DNA of 64,000 nucleotides from Demequina flava. GTDB taxonomy: Bacteria; Actinomycetota; Actinomycetes; Actinomycetales; Demequinaceae. Location of the stretch: positions 682,001 through 746,000 of the forward strand of contig NZ_BBRA01000001.1 in assembly GCF_000975035.1 (NCBI RefSeq). Reading direction: 5' to 3'. Below, one piece after another: positions 46,093-55,974 of this stretch (position 1 is the first letter of the stretch; every line of letters begins with the position of its first letter). Below the pieces are notes generated by a model. That model was not told the DNA's origin, searched no databases, and saw only the letters and a list, made by a program, of their open reading frames with translations. Made by a program: the position numbers and the translations under genes.

Positions 46093-47142
46093 TTAGGAGT
46101 GCGGCACAACCACGGCGCGGCCAAGAATCTCGTGGTTGACCAGCTTCTGGTACGCGTCAAGCGCCTCGTCCATCGTGAATGTCGTGACATCCATCTCAAT
46201 CTTGCCATCGCGATAGAGGGCCGCGATCTCGTGGAGGTCCTCGATGGTGCCCCAATACGTGTTCGTCAGGCTTGACTCGTAGGGCGTGGTGAAGAAGCTC
46301 CACTCGGCGACACCGTTCGCGATCCCAGCGACGGTGACTGAGCCCTGAATCGCAACGACCTCACGCGCGAGCTTGATGGTGGGCGTGATCCCCACGAAGT
46401 CGAAGACCGCGTTGACACCGGTCCCGCCCGTGATTTCGCGGATCCGCTCAGCCTGGCCTTCACCGCCCGGGACGGTCACTGCCCCGCGCGCTTCGGCCGC
46501 AGCCATTGCGTCTTCCTTCATGTCCGTCGCGATGACGGTCGCTCCGGTGATTGCCTGCAGAATCTGCACGGCAACCTGGCCCAAGCCACCCAAACCGATC
46601 ACCAGCGCATACCGACCTCCGCCCACAAGGCGAGGAGCCGCGTTCTTGATCGCGTGGTACGGGGTGAGGCCAGCATCGGCCAATGGCGCGGCCGCCACCG
46701 GGTCCGCGTCACCTAGCGGCACCAAGTTACGAGACGGAACCACCATGTACTCCGCCATGCCGCCATCGCGCCCCAAGCCAATCGCCGCGTACGGGTTGGT
46801 CATCTGGTTGATGCAATATGTGTCCTGGCCACGCGAGCACGCGGGGCACAGCCCACAGCCAATGGGGCCATAGACCAGGAAGGCCTCGCCCTTCTCAACG
46901 CCGAGGACGCCTTCGCCGACCTCCTCAACCCAGCCCGACGTCTCGTGACCCAGCGTGTACTCAGGTGCCATGAGCTTCGCGATGGGGAGGGAGTCGTCGT
47001 AGTCCTGGAAGACGGAGACGTCAGAGTGGCAGGCGCCCGCACCGGCCACCTTCAGGAGAACTTCACCGGGACCTGGGGCGGGGCGCTCAATGTCCTTGAG
47101 GACGGGCGGTGTGTGCCACGCTTCGAACCGAACGGCCTTCAT
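46093..47142 (-). CDS. Zinc-dependent alcohol dehydrogenase (MDR family)
   Basis: This 349-residue NAD(P)-dependent enzyme oxidises alcohols or reduces aldehydes. It shows the catalytic zinc ligands GACHSD and GHETSGWVEEVG and four structural-zinc cysteines in CGLCPACSRGQDTYC. The nucleotide fold is at VIGLGGLGQVAVQ, with acidic D in ATDMKED favouring NAD (inference). GGAGCC lies seven bases before the ATG at 47140-47142. The closest named groups are actinobacterial NAD-dependent alcohol dehydrogenases of the AdhA/AdhP type. Confidence 0.88.
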   Translation of the reverse strand: MKAVRFEAWHTPPVLKDIERPAPGPGEVLLKVAGAGACHSDVSVFQDYDDSLPIAKLMAPEYTLGHETSGWVEEVGEGVLGVEKGEAFLVYGPIGCGLCPACSRGQDTYCINQMTNPYAAIGLGRDGGMAEYMVVPSRNLVPLGDADPVAAAPLADAGLTPYHAIKNAAPRLVGGGRYALVIGLGGLGQVAVQILQAITGATVIATDMKEDAMAAAEARGAVTVPGGEGQAERIREITGGTGVNAVFDFVGITPTIKLAREVVAIQGSVTVAGIANGVAEWSFFTTPYESSLTNTYWGTIEDLHEIAALYRDGKIEMDVTTFTMDEALDAYQKLVNHEILGRAVVVPHS

Positions 47143-47317
47143 GACTGGCTCCAATCCACCACGGCGGACAGGTACCGCGAGCCTCGATGCCCCCGGGCAC
47201 GTCGTGGTCCCTCCACCCTATGCCTGCGGAGCGTTCGTACGGTCCGCGAAATGGTCCACTCCAGCCCGCACCGCACAGAGTGTGAGAATTCTCACGTCTG
47301 GGGGGCGCGGCCGAGAA

Positions 47318-48442
47318 TCACATCGGGTCGTAAGGCGAAATAACCACGTCGACGCGCTGGAACTCCTTGAGGTCCGAGTAGCCGGTCGTGGCCATCGAGC
47401 GACGCAGCGCGCCCATGATGTTGGTGGTGCCGTCTGCGGAGTGCGCAGGGCCGTTGAGGATCTCCTCAAGGCTGCCGCCGGTGCCGACCTCGACGCGCTC
47501 GCCGCGGGGAAGCTCCGAGTGGTACGCCTCCTGGCCCCAGTGATAACCCTGCCCCGGCGCCTCCGAGGCGCGAGCGAGTGCGGAACCCAGCATCACAGCA
47601 TCGGCCCCACACGCGAAAGCCTTCACGAGGTCACCGGAACGCCCCAGACCACCGTCGGCGATGACGTGCACGTAGCGGCCGCCGGACTCGTCGAGGTAGT
47701 CGCGACGTGCCGCCGCGATGTCGGACACGGCGGTCGCCATGGGGGCGTGGATTCCGACTGTCGCGCGGGTGCGCTGGGCGGAGCCGCCACCAAAGCCCAC
47801 GAGGACGCCCGCGGCACCGGTACGCATCAAGTGCAAACCAGCCTGGTACGTCGACGCGCCGCCAACGATGACGGGGACGTCTAGGTCGTAGATGAACTTC
47901 TTGAGGTTGAGCGGCTCAACGTGCTCGGAGACGTGCTCGGCGGACACGGTGGTGCCGCGAATCACGAACAGGTCAACGCCGGCCTTGAGCACCGTCTCGT
48001 AGTGCTCTTGGGTGCGCTGGGGGCTCAGGGCTCCCGCGACCGTCACGTCCGCTGCGCGGATCTCGCGCAAGCGCTCGGTGATGAGCTCGTCCTTAATGGG
48101 CTCGCGGTAGATCTCCTGCATCCGCGTAGTCGCGGCGGCCCCTTCAAGCTGCGCGATCTCCTCGAGCAGCGACGTGGGGTCCTCGTAACGCGTCCACAGC
48201 CCTTCGAGGTCGAGCACCCCGAGTCCGCCCAGACGCCCCAGCGCGATGGCGGTGGCGGGGCTCATGACGGAGTCCATCGGCGCCGCAATCACCGGGATGT
48301 CGAACTGGAAGGCGTCGATCTGCCAACTCAGCGACACCTGCTGGGGGTCGCGGGTACGGCGCGACGGCACCACAGCGATGTCATCAAAGGAAAATGCGCG
48401 GCGGCCACGCTTGCCAGCGCCGATCTCGATCTCATTACTCAC
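47318..48442 (-). CDS. guaB3: GuaB3-family IMP dehydrogenase-related protein
   Basis: This 374-residue TIM-barrel protein belongs to the IMPDH/GMP reductase superfamily and lacks CBS domains. It starts SFDDIAVVPSRRTRDPQQVSLSWQID, typical of GuaB3. The loop that carries the catalytic cysteine in IMPDH and GMPR reads GFGGGSAQRTRATVGI here, with no cysteine visible. The phosphate-binding IADGGLGRSGD and the start of the flap are present. Its activity is therefore doubtful as IMPDH. The GTG start lies six bases after TAGGGT. True IMPDH is encoded at 51462. Confidence 0.88.
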   Translation of the reverse strand: MSNEIEIGAGKRGRRAFSFDDIAVVPSRRTRDPQQVSLSWQIDAFQFDIPVIAAPMDSVMSPATAIALGRLGGLGVLDLEGLWTRYEDPTSLLEEIAQLEGAAATTRMQEIYREPIKDELITERLREIRAADVTVAGALSPQRTQEHYETVLKAGVDLFVIRGTTVSAEHVSEHVEPLNLKKFIYDLDVPVIVGGASTYQAGLHLMRTGAAGVLVGFGGGSAQRTRATVGIHAPMATAVSDIAAARRDYLDESGGRYVHVIADGGLGRSGDLVKAFACGADAVMLGSALARASEAPGQGYHWGQEAYHSELPRGERVEVGTGGSLEEILNGPAHSADGTTNIMGALRRSMATTGYSDLKEFQRVDVVISPYDPM

Positions 48443-48448
48443 TGCTCC

Positions 48449-48454
48449 ACCCTA
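48449..48454 (-). promoter_or_regulatory. -10 box TAGGGT, probable leaderless start of guaB3
   Basis: On the minus strand TAGGGT ends six bases before the GTG at 48440-48442. Confidence 0.5.
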
Positions 48455-48506
48455 TCGCTCCTTATATTTAGTGGGGAATGTCAGGGGCACATGGAAGAGT
48501 GGTGCC

Positions 48507-49214
48507 ATGAGTTGGTTAGACGAGACCATGGTGGGGTTCGACACCGAGACCACGGGCGTGTCCACGTCCCACGACCGGATCGTCACTGCCGCGATCCTCA
48601 CTCGCACGGGCGGTGAGACCACGACGCGGACCTGGCTCATCGATCCCGGAGTGGAGATTCCCGAGCGAGCCACGGAAGTCCACGGGATCACGACGGCGTA
48701 CGCACAGGAACATGGAGTTCCACCGGCCGATGCTTTGGAAGAGATCGCAGGCATTCTCGCCGCGGCGATGGGTGCAGGCTTTCCCGTGGTCGCCTTCAAC
48801 GCCCAGTTCGACTTGTCGATCATGGAGGCGGAGTTGGAGCGCAACGGCCTAGCGTCGCTGGCCTCGCGGCTTCCCGGTGGAATCGCACCTGTAGTGGACC
48901 CGTTGGTGCTGGATCGGCACCTGGACAAGTGGCGCAAGGGTCCACGCCGGCTGATCAACATGTGCGAGCACTACGGCGTGAGTGTCGTCGCCGATGACCT
49001 CCACGCTGCGGATGCTGACGTCGCCGCGACGCTGGACCTCTTGCCTGCGATGGCGCGCGCGCACCGCACCCTGGGTGAAGTCGCTCTCGCTGACTTGCAG
49101 GGCCAGCAGGTCGAGGCGCACCGGGTGTGGGCGACCGACTTCGCGTCCTGGCTCAAGTCCAAGGGGCGCACCGAAGACTTGCCGAGACCCGAATGGCCCG
49201 TCGCTTCTAAATAA
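48507..49214 (+). CDS. DEDDh 3'-5' exonuclease (DnaQ-like)
   Basis: The ATG at 48507, with GGAAGAG seven bases upstream, gives 235 residues. ExoI FDTETTG, ExoII NAQFDLSIMEAEL and ExoIII HAADADV are all present, so the four acidic metal ligands are intact. The family proofreads or trims 3' ends. A stand-alone DnaQ-type protein of this size is common in actinobacteria as a DNA polymerase III epsilon homologue. Its partner polymerase cannot be told. Confidence 0.9.
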   Translation: MSWLDETMVGFDTETTGVSTSHDRIVTAAILTRTGGETTTRTWLIDPGVEIPERATEVHGITTAYAQEHGVPPADALEEIAGILAAAMGAGFPVVAFNAQFDLSIMEAELERNGLASLASRLPGGIAPVVDPLVLDRHLDKWRKGPRRLINMCEHYGVSVVADDLHAADADVAATLDLLPAMARAHRTLGEVALADLQGQQVEAHRVWATDFASWLKSKGRTEDLPRPEWPVASK

Positions 49215-49295
49215 TCGTCGTTTTTCACTCCGAATCCGTGCAGGATTCGCATCTGCACCGCGTTAAAGTCGAAAGAACTCAACGAGGAGGCACGA

Positions 49296-50570
49296 ATGAA
49301 CACACCTGCCAGCGGAGACGCGGCAGTGATCCATGGTCCTTGGCATGACGCCCAGGCGCAGCTGACCGAGGCGGTCGCTCACCTGAAGTGTGCACCAGGG
49401 CTCCACGAGATGCTGGCGATGCCCCGGCGAGAACTCCAAGTTGCCGTGCCTCTGCGTCGCGACGACGGAACCACGGCAGTGTTCTCGGGCTACCGCGTTC
49501 AGCACAACTTCTCGCGCGGCCCTACTAAGGGTGGGCTGCGCTTCTCGACCGCCGTTGACCTCGACGAGGTCCGCGCGCTCGCGATGTGGATGACGTGGAA
49601 GTGTGCGCTCGTGGACGTGCCCTACGGCGGAGCCAAGGGTGGCGTGGCAATTGAGCCGCGCGACCACTCGGCCGCTGAGCTCGAGCGCGTGACGCGTCGC
49701 TACACGTCAGAGATCCTGCCGGTCATCGGACCGGACACCGACATCCCCGCGCCCGACATCGGCACGGATGAGAACACCATGGCGTGGATCATGGACACGT
49801 ACTCCGTGGCGAAGGGTCACACTGTGCCCGGCGTTGTCACTGGAAAGCCAATCGCCCTTGGAGGTTCGCTCGGACGCGCTGGTGCAACCTCACGAGGTGT
49901 CGCACATATCGCCATGATGGCGATGTCCTCAAAGGGCATTGAGCCAGAAGGCGCAACGGCGTCTGTGCAGGGATTCGGAAAGGTGGGCCGCGGTGCGGCT
50001 CGGCTTCTCGCCGAGGCCGGAGTACGTGTCCTGGCCGTGTCCGACGTCGACGGCGCAATCTTTGACGGCGACGGACTCGACATCACTCGACTTGGCGCGC
50101 ACGTGGACCGCACGGGATCCGTTGTGGGGTTCGACGACACCGAGAGCATTCACCCTGGCTCCCTGCTCACCCTTGACGTCGACGTCGTGGTGCCTGCCGC
50201 CGTCGAGGGAGTCATCACCGCACAGAACGCGGCCGATATTCGAGCGCGCATCGTCGTCGAGGGCGCGAACGGGCCCACGACCCAGGAGGCTGACGCCATC
50301 CTCACCGATCGCGGCGTGCTCGTCGTTCCAGACATCCTTGCCAACGCCGGCGGAGTGATTGTGTCCTACTTCGAATGGGTGCAATCCAACCAGGCGTATC
50401 AGTGGCGCGAACGTGAGGTGAACGACCGACTCGAAGAAAAGATGACGGACGCATGGCGCGACGTCGTGGACTACGCGGGTGCTCACGGTTTGACCTATCG
50501 CCAGGCTGCAACAGCTCTCGCGGTCCGGCGCGTCCTCGAAGCTCACGAGCTCCGGGGCCTCTACCCCTGA
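49296..50570 (+). CDS. Glu/Leu/Phe/Val dehydrogenase, probable glutamate dehydrogenase
   Basis: This 424-residue NAD(P)-dependent enzyme interconverts glutamate and 2-oxoglutarate plus ammonia. It has GYRVQHNFSRGPTKGGLRF, the catalytic lysine in VPYGGAKGGV, PAPDIGTDENTMAWIMDTY and the nucleotide fold VQGFGKVGRGAARLL. GAGGAGG precedes the ATG. Substrate assignment to glutamate rests on overall likeness. A strong terminator follows. Confidence 0.92.
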   Translation: MNTPASGDAAVIHGPWHDAQAQLTEAVAHLKCAPGLHEMLAMPRRELQVAVPLRRDDGTTAVFSGYRVQHNFSRGPTKGGLRFSTAVDLDEVRALAMWMTWKCALVDVPYGGAKGGVAIEPRDHSAAELERVTRRYTSEILPVIGPDTDIPAPDIGTDENTMAWIMDTYSVAKGHTVPGVVTGKPIALGGSLGRAGATSRGVAHIAMMAMSSKGIEPEGATASVQGFGKVGRGAARLLAEAGVRVLAVSDVDGAIFDGDGLDITRLGAHVDRTGSVVGFDDTESIHPGSLLTLDVDVVVPAAVEGVITAQNAADIRARIVVEGANGPTTQEADAILTDRGVLVVPDILANAGGVIVSYFEWVQSNQAYQWREREVNDRLEEKMTDAWRDVVDYAGAHGLTYRQAATALAVRRVLEAHELRGLYP

Positions 50571-50590
50571 TCTGCACCTCAGCCGCTGCA

Positions 50591-50640
50591 ATGGAGCGCT
50601 GGCCGCCACGAGCACGCCTCGATGGCGGCCCGTGCTCCAT
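50591..50640 (+). terminator. Long hairpin terminator after glutamate dehydrogenase
   Basis: ATGGAGCgctGGCCGCCA pairs with TGGCGGCCcgtGCTCCAT around a central loop, followed by TTC. The stem is 18 positions long with a small internal bulge. Confidence 0.75.
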
Positions 50641-50689
50641 TTCAGGCAGTGCTGGGCGAGGCCGGGCGTGTGGGACCGGAGTGCCGCGA

Positions 50690-51439
50690 CTAGGAAACGA
50701 GCACGCGCCACAGCATGACGAGCGAGACCACCACGATCAGCACGCGCAGCACCATGGGGTTCACGCGCAACAAGATGTGTGACCCGATGTATGCGCCAAT
50801 GAGCTGACCGGCAATCATCACCGCACCCACGATCCACACGATCTTTCCGGCGATGATGAATACGATGAGCGACGCGATGTTAGTGGCGAAGTTGAGCGTC
50901 TTGGCGATCGCGGTGGAGCGCCGCAGCGGAAGTGCCCGCAGCGCGACCCCAGACAGCGCGAACAGAGACCCAGTCCCAGGACCGAACGCGCCGTCGTAGG
51001 CACCGATGGCCGGCACCACTGTCGCCTCGTATGCCGGGTCGCTCATGCGCGGCTTTGCCGGTGGCTCATGGGACTTGGGCACGAACAGGAAGTACGCCGC
51101 GATCAGCGCCAGCACCACGGGAATCACAATCTCGAGGGCGTCGGCGGATACGAAAAGGATCGCGATCGTGCCAGCCACAGACCCAAGGAAAGCCCACAAC
51201 ATTGGCCAGCGAACATCGGCCCATCTCACGCCGTGTTTTCGTATGACCTGGTAGGTGGCCATACCGGTGCCGGCCGGAGCCTGGAGCTTATTGGTCGCGA
51301 GCGCCTCAAGCGGGGGCAACCCGGCCAACATCAGCGCGGGCACCGTGATCAGGCCGCCGCCTCCGGCAAGCGTGTCGAGGCACCCGGCCAACAGCGCGAC
51401 CACGGCGAGAAGGAGAAGGATCTCCCAACCGATATCCAC
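50690..51439 (-). CDS. TSUP-family (TauE/SafE) permease
   Basis: This 249-residue membrane protein has about eight helices. It carries the family's repeated motif in LAGCLDTLAGGGGLITVPAL and, in the second half, AIGAYDGAFGPGTGSL. TSUP members move sulfonates, sulfite or other organic anions; the substrate is not evident. It lies 22 bases upstream of nothing on its own strand and converges with the glutamate dehydrogenase terminator; it is transcribed after guaB, with 22 bases between the genes, so it may be read through from guaB. Confidence 0.88.
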   Translation of the reverse strand: MDIGWEILLLLAVVALLAGCLDTLAGGGGLITVPALMLAGLPPLEALATNKLQAPAGTGMATYQVIRKHGVRWADVRWPMLWAFLGSVAGTIAILFVSADALEIVIPVVLALIAAYFLFVPKSHEPPAKPRMSDPAYEATVVPAIGAYDGAFGPGTGSLFALSGVALRALPLRRSTAIAKTLNFATNIASLIVFIIAGKIVWIVGAVMIAGQLIGAYIGSHILLRVNPMVLRVLIVVVSLVMLWRVLVS

Positions 51440-51461
51440 GCGTGTGTCAGTTCGTTGCCGC

Positions 51462-52982
<1,521 letters not shown>

Positions 52983-53221
52983 CGGGCCTGCGCACGCACC
53001 GAGCGAACAGCAGGGAAACGCCCCGTAAACCTTCCTTCCTATTTCTGCGAAAGGTCTAGCCAAGCCCTGATCCGGGGAGTATGAATAGGAGAGATGGCCA
53101 CAACACACCTGGTGTCGACGGTTGGAGCCGGCACCAAATAGTGGGGTGAAATCTGGAGTTGTCCACTGCTCAACGGCGAGTAGTGGATGCGGTCGCAAGG
53201 CCCGAACGTGTAAGGAGTGCC
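52983..53221. promoter_or_regulatory. whiB upstream region
   Basis: About 240 bases without a gene separate guaB from whiB. TCCACTGCTC (about 53161-53170) pairs with GAGTAGTGGA (about 53180-53189), a hairpin in the likely 5' leader. TATGAAT near 53080 could be a -10 box. WhiB genes often have long regulated leaders; no factor is assigned. Confidence 0.35.
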
Positions 53222-53512
53222 ATGAGTACAGTTGCAAAGCTTCCCGCACCAACGCAGGAGCAGTGGGAGTGGCAGTACAGCGGAGCGTGCCGGGAGGCAG
53301 ACCCCGACCTCTTCTTCCACCCCGAGGGTGAGCGCGGAGCCGCTCGCCGACGCCGCGCGGAAGCCGCGAAGGCCTACTGCGAGCGGTGCCCGGTTCTCGA
53401 CCTGTGCCGCGAGCGCTCACTCGACGCCCGTGAACCCTTTGGTGTTTGGGGTGGCATCAGCGAAGACGAGCGCCACTCCATGCTTGTGCAGCGACTACCC
53501 AAGGCCGGCTAA
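53222..53512 (+). CDS. WhiB-family redox regulator (WhiB3/WhiD-like)
   Basis: The ATG at 53222, behind AAGGAG, gives 96 residues. Four cysteines (C23, C53, C56, C62) fit a [4Fe-4S] cluster, and GVWGG precedes a basic C-terminus for sigma-factor and DNA contact. WEWQYSGAC and FFHPEGERG closely resemble mycobacterial WhiB3 and Streptomyces WhiD, which respond to redox state and control lipid metabolism or sporulation. That group assignment comes from memory of the family. It is monocistronic with a strong terminator. Confidence 0.92.
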   Translation: MSTVAKLPAPTQEQWEWQYSGACREADPDLFFHPEGERGAARRRRAEAAKAYCERCPVLDLCRERSLDAREPFGVWGGISEDERHSMLVQRLPKAG

Positions 53513-53585
53513 GAGCCCCAAGCCGTAGGCCGCGCTCTAGACGTTCGGCGCACCGCACATCCCCCCGAGCGAGTGCCCGCACAGT

Positions 53586-53623
53586 AAGAAGCCCCCAACC
53601 GGATCTCCGGTCGGGGGCTTCTT
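53586..53623. terminator. Bidirectional terminator between whiB and groES
   Basis: AAGAAGCCCCCAACCGG pairs with CCGGTCGGGGGCTTCTT around ATCT, 17 positions with one mismatch. A/T runs flank both sides. Confidence 0.92.
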
Positions 53624-53642
53624 CGCGTCTGCGGAACGTGCG

Positions 53643-53936
53643 TTACTGCACAACTCCGAGCAGGTCACGCGACGAGAGGATCAGCAGCTCTTCGCCGCCG
53701 TACTTCACCTCAGTGCCGCCGTACTTGCTGTAGATGACCTTGTCACCCACCGCGACGTCCACGGGGATGCGGTTCCCGTTGTCGTCGAAACGACCCGGGC
53801 CGACCGCCAGGATTTCACCCTCCTGGGGCTTCTCCTTAGCGGCATCGGGGATGACGAGGCCGGACGCGGTGGTCTGCTCGGCGGCAGAGGGCTTCACCAC
53901 GACCTTGTCCTCAAGAGGCTTGATAGAGACCGACAC
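53643..53936 (-). CDS. groES: Co-chaperonin GroES
   Basis: GroES caps the GroEL folding chamber. The GTG at 53934-53936, with GAGG six bases upstream, gives 97 residues: [15 protein letters not shown], the mobile loop [12 protein letters not shown], and [25 protein letters not shown] perfect CIRCE element lies upstream. No groEL follows: the next gene downstream is whiB on the other strand behind a terminator, so groEL must be elsewhere. That separation is seen in some actinobacteria with several groEL genes. Confidence 0.96.
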   Translation of the reverse strand: MSVSIKPLEDKVVVKPSAAEQTTASGLVIPDAAKEKPQEGEILAVGPGRFDDNGNRIPVDVAVGDKVIYSKYGGTEVKYGGEELLILSSRDLLGVVQ

Positions 53937-54060
53937 AGCGGACCTCACCTTCCATGATCCATGACAGTTGTGTCCGTGTCCCTGGCGTCCGTCCTGCCGT
54001 CGCGGGGGTCAGGGCGGCCGATGCGGGCCACGGGTGCTCCTCTTCTGGAGCAAGTCCAAT

Positions 54061-54087
54061 TTAGCACTCACGCCATGCGAGTGCTAA
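54061..54087. promoter_or_regulatory. CIRCE element (HrcA operator)
   Basis: TTAGCACTC-N9-GAGTGCTAA is a perfect 9-bp inverted repeat, the canonical CIRCE consensus. HrcA bound here represses groES. The divergent methyltransferase gene starts 43 bases away and may share the control. Confidence 0.95.
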
Positions 54088-54129
54088 CCGATCTCACCTG
54101 TTGTTCACCGACCGTGAAAGGATCGCCCC

Positions 54130-55299
54130 ATGGACGCCGCCACTGCCCGCTCTCTCACGTCGCCTCAGGGCCGGGCACTCGTGGACTCGTTGCCGCCATA
54201 CGACGAAAAACAGTCGTTGGCGTGGGGCCAGACGATGCGTGGCGACGGCGTGGATCCGGCGCTCGTGGCCGCTGTTCTCACCCAGTCTCGCTTACGGGCC
54301 GATGCTCGGGTCAAGTTCGGCGACTTTGCCGCCGGGATGCTCCTCACCCAGGACGGGCTTGAGCAGGCAACGCGGCTGGCGGTTGCGGCGCGGCACGGCG
54401 CGCGCTTCCGCGACGCCGGGGTGACGCGGATCGCTGACCTCACGTGCGGGATTGGCGCGGACGCCATGGCCCTGTGCGCCCTCGGACTGACCGTCACTGC
54501 GGTCGAACGCGACGAGGCGACTGCACTTCTTGCCGACCACAACCTCCGCCACTGGCCTGATGCACAGGTAGTCCACGCCGATTCGATGGAGGTCGCCGCG
54601 CACCTGGACGTGGACGGATTCTTTGCGGATCCTGCTCGGCGCAATGCGCGCGGGCGCCGCCACCATCCCAAGGACTACTCCCCCGCGCTCGACGACGTCC
54701 TCGCACTGCGTTCGGTTCACGCCGCGGTTGGCGTGAAGGTGGGGCCGGCGATCCCCCACGAGGCCATCCCGAACGATGTCGAAGCCGAGTGGGTCAGCGT
54801 CGATGGCACCGTCGTGGAAGCGGCGCTGTGGTGCGGACCGCTCGCGGACGTCGCGGGTCACGCCGCGCTCGTCATGCGAGATGGCGGTGCGCACCGGCTC
54901 ACGGGTTCCACCGAGCGCGCGCCGGCCGGCGAGTTGGGCGAGTTTCTCTTTGAGCCGGACGGGGCCGTGATCCGGGCGGGCCTCATCGGCGAAGTGGCCG
55001 CCGCGACCGGGACCCACCTCATGGATCCGTCGATCGCCTACCTGACCGGCGGTGCCACTGTGGACTCGCCCTTCGTGCGCGGTTGGCGCGTGCTCGAGAC
55101 GGCTCCCTTGCACGCGAAGGTCATTGCCGCTGCCCTGCGGACTCGCGATGTGGGGACGGTGGACATTAAGAAGCGCGGCGTCGACATCACTCCTGAGCAA
55201 CTCCGGCCCAAACTCAAGCTCCGCGGATCCCAGCGCGTCACTCTCTTCCTCACGCGCGTGGGCGATAAGCGCCTCGCCATCATTGCCGAGCCGCTCTAG
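54130..55299 (+). CDS. Class I SAM-dependent methyltransferase with THUMP-like C-terminus
   Basis: This 389-residue protein has an N-terminal helical region and a Rossmann methyltransferase core with the SAM loop DLTCGIGADAMAL. FADPARRNARGRRHHPKDYSP sits at the catalytic-motif position. Actinobacterial relatives carry a THUMP-like domain at the C-terminus (KAALRTRDVGTVDIKKRGVDITPEQLRPKLKLRG fits). The substrate is unknown; RNA is inferred from the THUMP likeness. AAAGGA precedes the ATG. It shares its upstream region with the CIRCE-controlled groES promoter. Confidence 0.85.
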   Translation: MDAATARSLTSPQGRALVDSLPPYDEKQSLAWGQTMRGDGVDPALVAAVLTQSRLRADARVKFGDFAAGMLLTQDGLEQATRLAVAARHGARFRDAGVTRIADLTCGIGADAMALCALGLTVTAVERDEATALLADHNLRHWPDAQVVHADSMEVAAHLDVDGFFADPARRNARGRRHHPKDYSPALDDVLALRSVHAAVGVKVGPAIPHEAIPNDVEAEWVSVDGTVVEAALWCGPLADVAGHAALVMRDGGAHRLTGSTERAPAGELGEFLFEPDGAVIRAGLIGEVAAATGTHLMDPSIAYLTGGATVDSPFVRGWRVLETAPLHAKVIAAALRTRDVGTVDIKKRGVDITPEQLRPKLKLRGSQRVTLFLTRVGDKRLAIIAEPL

Positions 55300-55904
55300 A
55301 TCCCGAGGACGAGCATCACGGCGAGCGTGGCCATGACCACAGCAACAAATCCGTCGAGGATGCGCCATGACCGCGGGCTGGCCAGCACCCCAGACAGCAA
55401 CCGCGCGCCATATCCGAGGACCGTAAACCACACCAAAGAGCCTGTCATGGCGCCAAACGCAAACAACCACTTTTCATCGCCGTAGGTCCCTGCCACCGAT
55501 CCCAGCAGCACCACCGTGTCCAAGTACACGTGTGGGTTGAGCCACGTGATCGCGAACGTCGTGAGCGCAACCGACCAGATTGTCGTGCCCGCGCCCCGCG
55601 CCTGCGACGCTTCGAGGCCCTCGTCTCCGCCCTTCCATGCACGCCGGGCGGCGAGAATCGCGTACACGCCGAGGAAGACCGCGCCACCGGCACGTGCCAC
55701 AGTCTCGACCCATGGGTGCGCCCCGATCAGCGCGCCCAAGCCGGCTGTCCCGGCAGCGATGAGCACAGCATCGGACAGGGCACACACCAGGACAACGGCG
55801 ATCACGTGTTCACGGCGAATGCCCTGGCGCAACACGAACACGTTTTGCGCCCCAATGGCCGCGATCAACGACAGGCCGAGCCCGAACCCGATGAGATACG
55901 TCAT
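55296..55904 (-). CDS. LysE/ArgO-family amino acid exporter
   Basis: This protein of about 202 residues has six membrane helices and the LysE N-terminal motif GLGLSLIAAIGAQNVFVLRQG, plus LNPHVYLDTVVLLG. LysE exports lysine and arginine. I choose the ATG at 55902-55904, seven bases after TAGTTT; a GTG two codons upstream is the alternative. It diverges from a LysG-like LysR regulator, the classical lysE/lysG arrangement. Confidence 0.92.
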   Translation of the reverse strand: MTYLIGFGLGLSLIAAIGAQNVFVLRQGIRREHVIAVVLVCALSDAVLIAAGTAGLGALIGAHPWVETVARAGGAVFLGVYAILAARRAWKGGDEGLEASQARGAGTTIWSVALTTFAITWLNPHVYLDTVVLLGSVAGTYGDEKWLFAFGAMTGSLVWFTVLGYGARLLSGVLASPRSWRILDGFVAVVMATLAVMLVLGI

Positions 55905-55911
55905 GGGCACG

Positions 55912-55917
55912 AAACTA
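55912..55917 (-). promoter_or_regulatory. -10 box TAGTTT of the LysE-type exporter
   Basis: On the minus strand TAGTTT ends seven bases before the ATG, a candidate leaderless start. Confidence 0.4.
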
Positions 55918-55942
55918 GCGACCTCATTACCTAAGCACCACC

Positions 55943-55958
55943 AAGAGTTTCTACTCTT
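55943..55958. promoter_or_regulatory. Candidate LysG operator
   Basis: AAGAGTttctACTCTT is a 6-bp inverted repeat between the divergent exporter and LysR-type genes. It is the natural position for LysG binding; the assignment is inferred. Confidence 0.5.
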
Positions 55959-55962
55959 CCAT

Positions 55963-55968
55963 TAGCCT
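55963..55968 (+). promoter_or_regulatory. -10 box TAGCCT, probable leaderless start of the lysG-like gene
   Basis: TAGCCT ends six bases before the ATG at 55975. Confidence 0.5.
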
Positions 55969-55974
55969 GACTAC

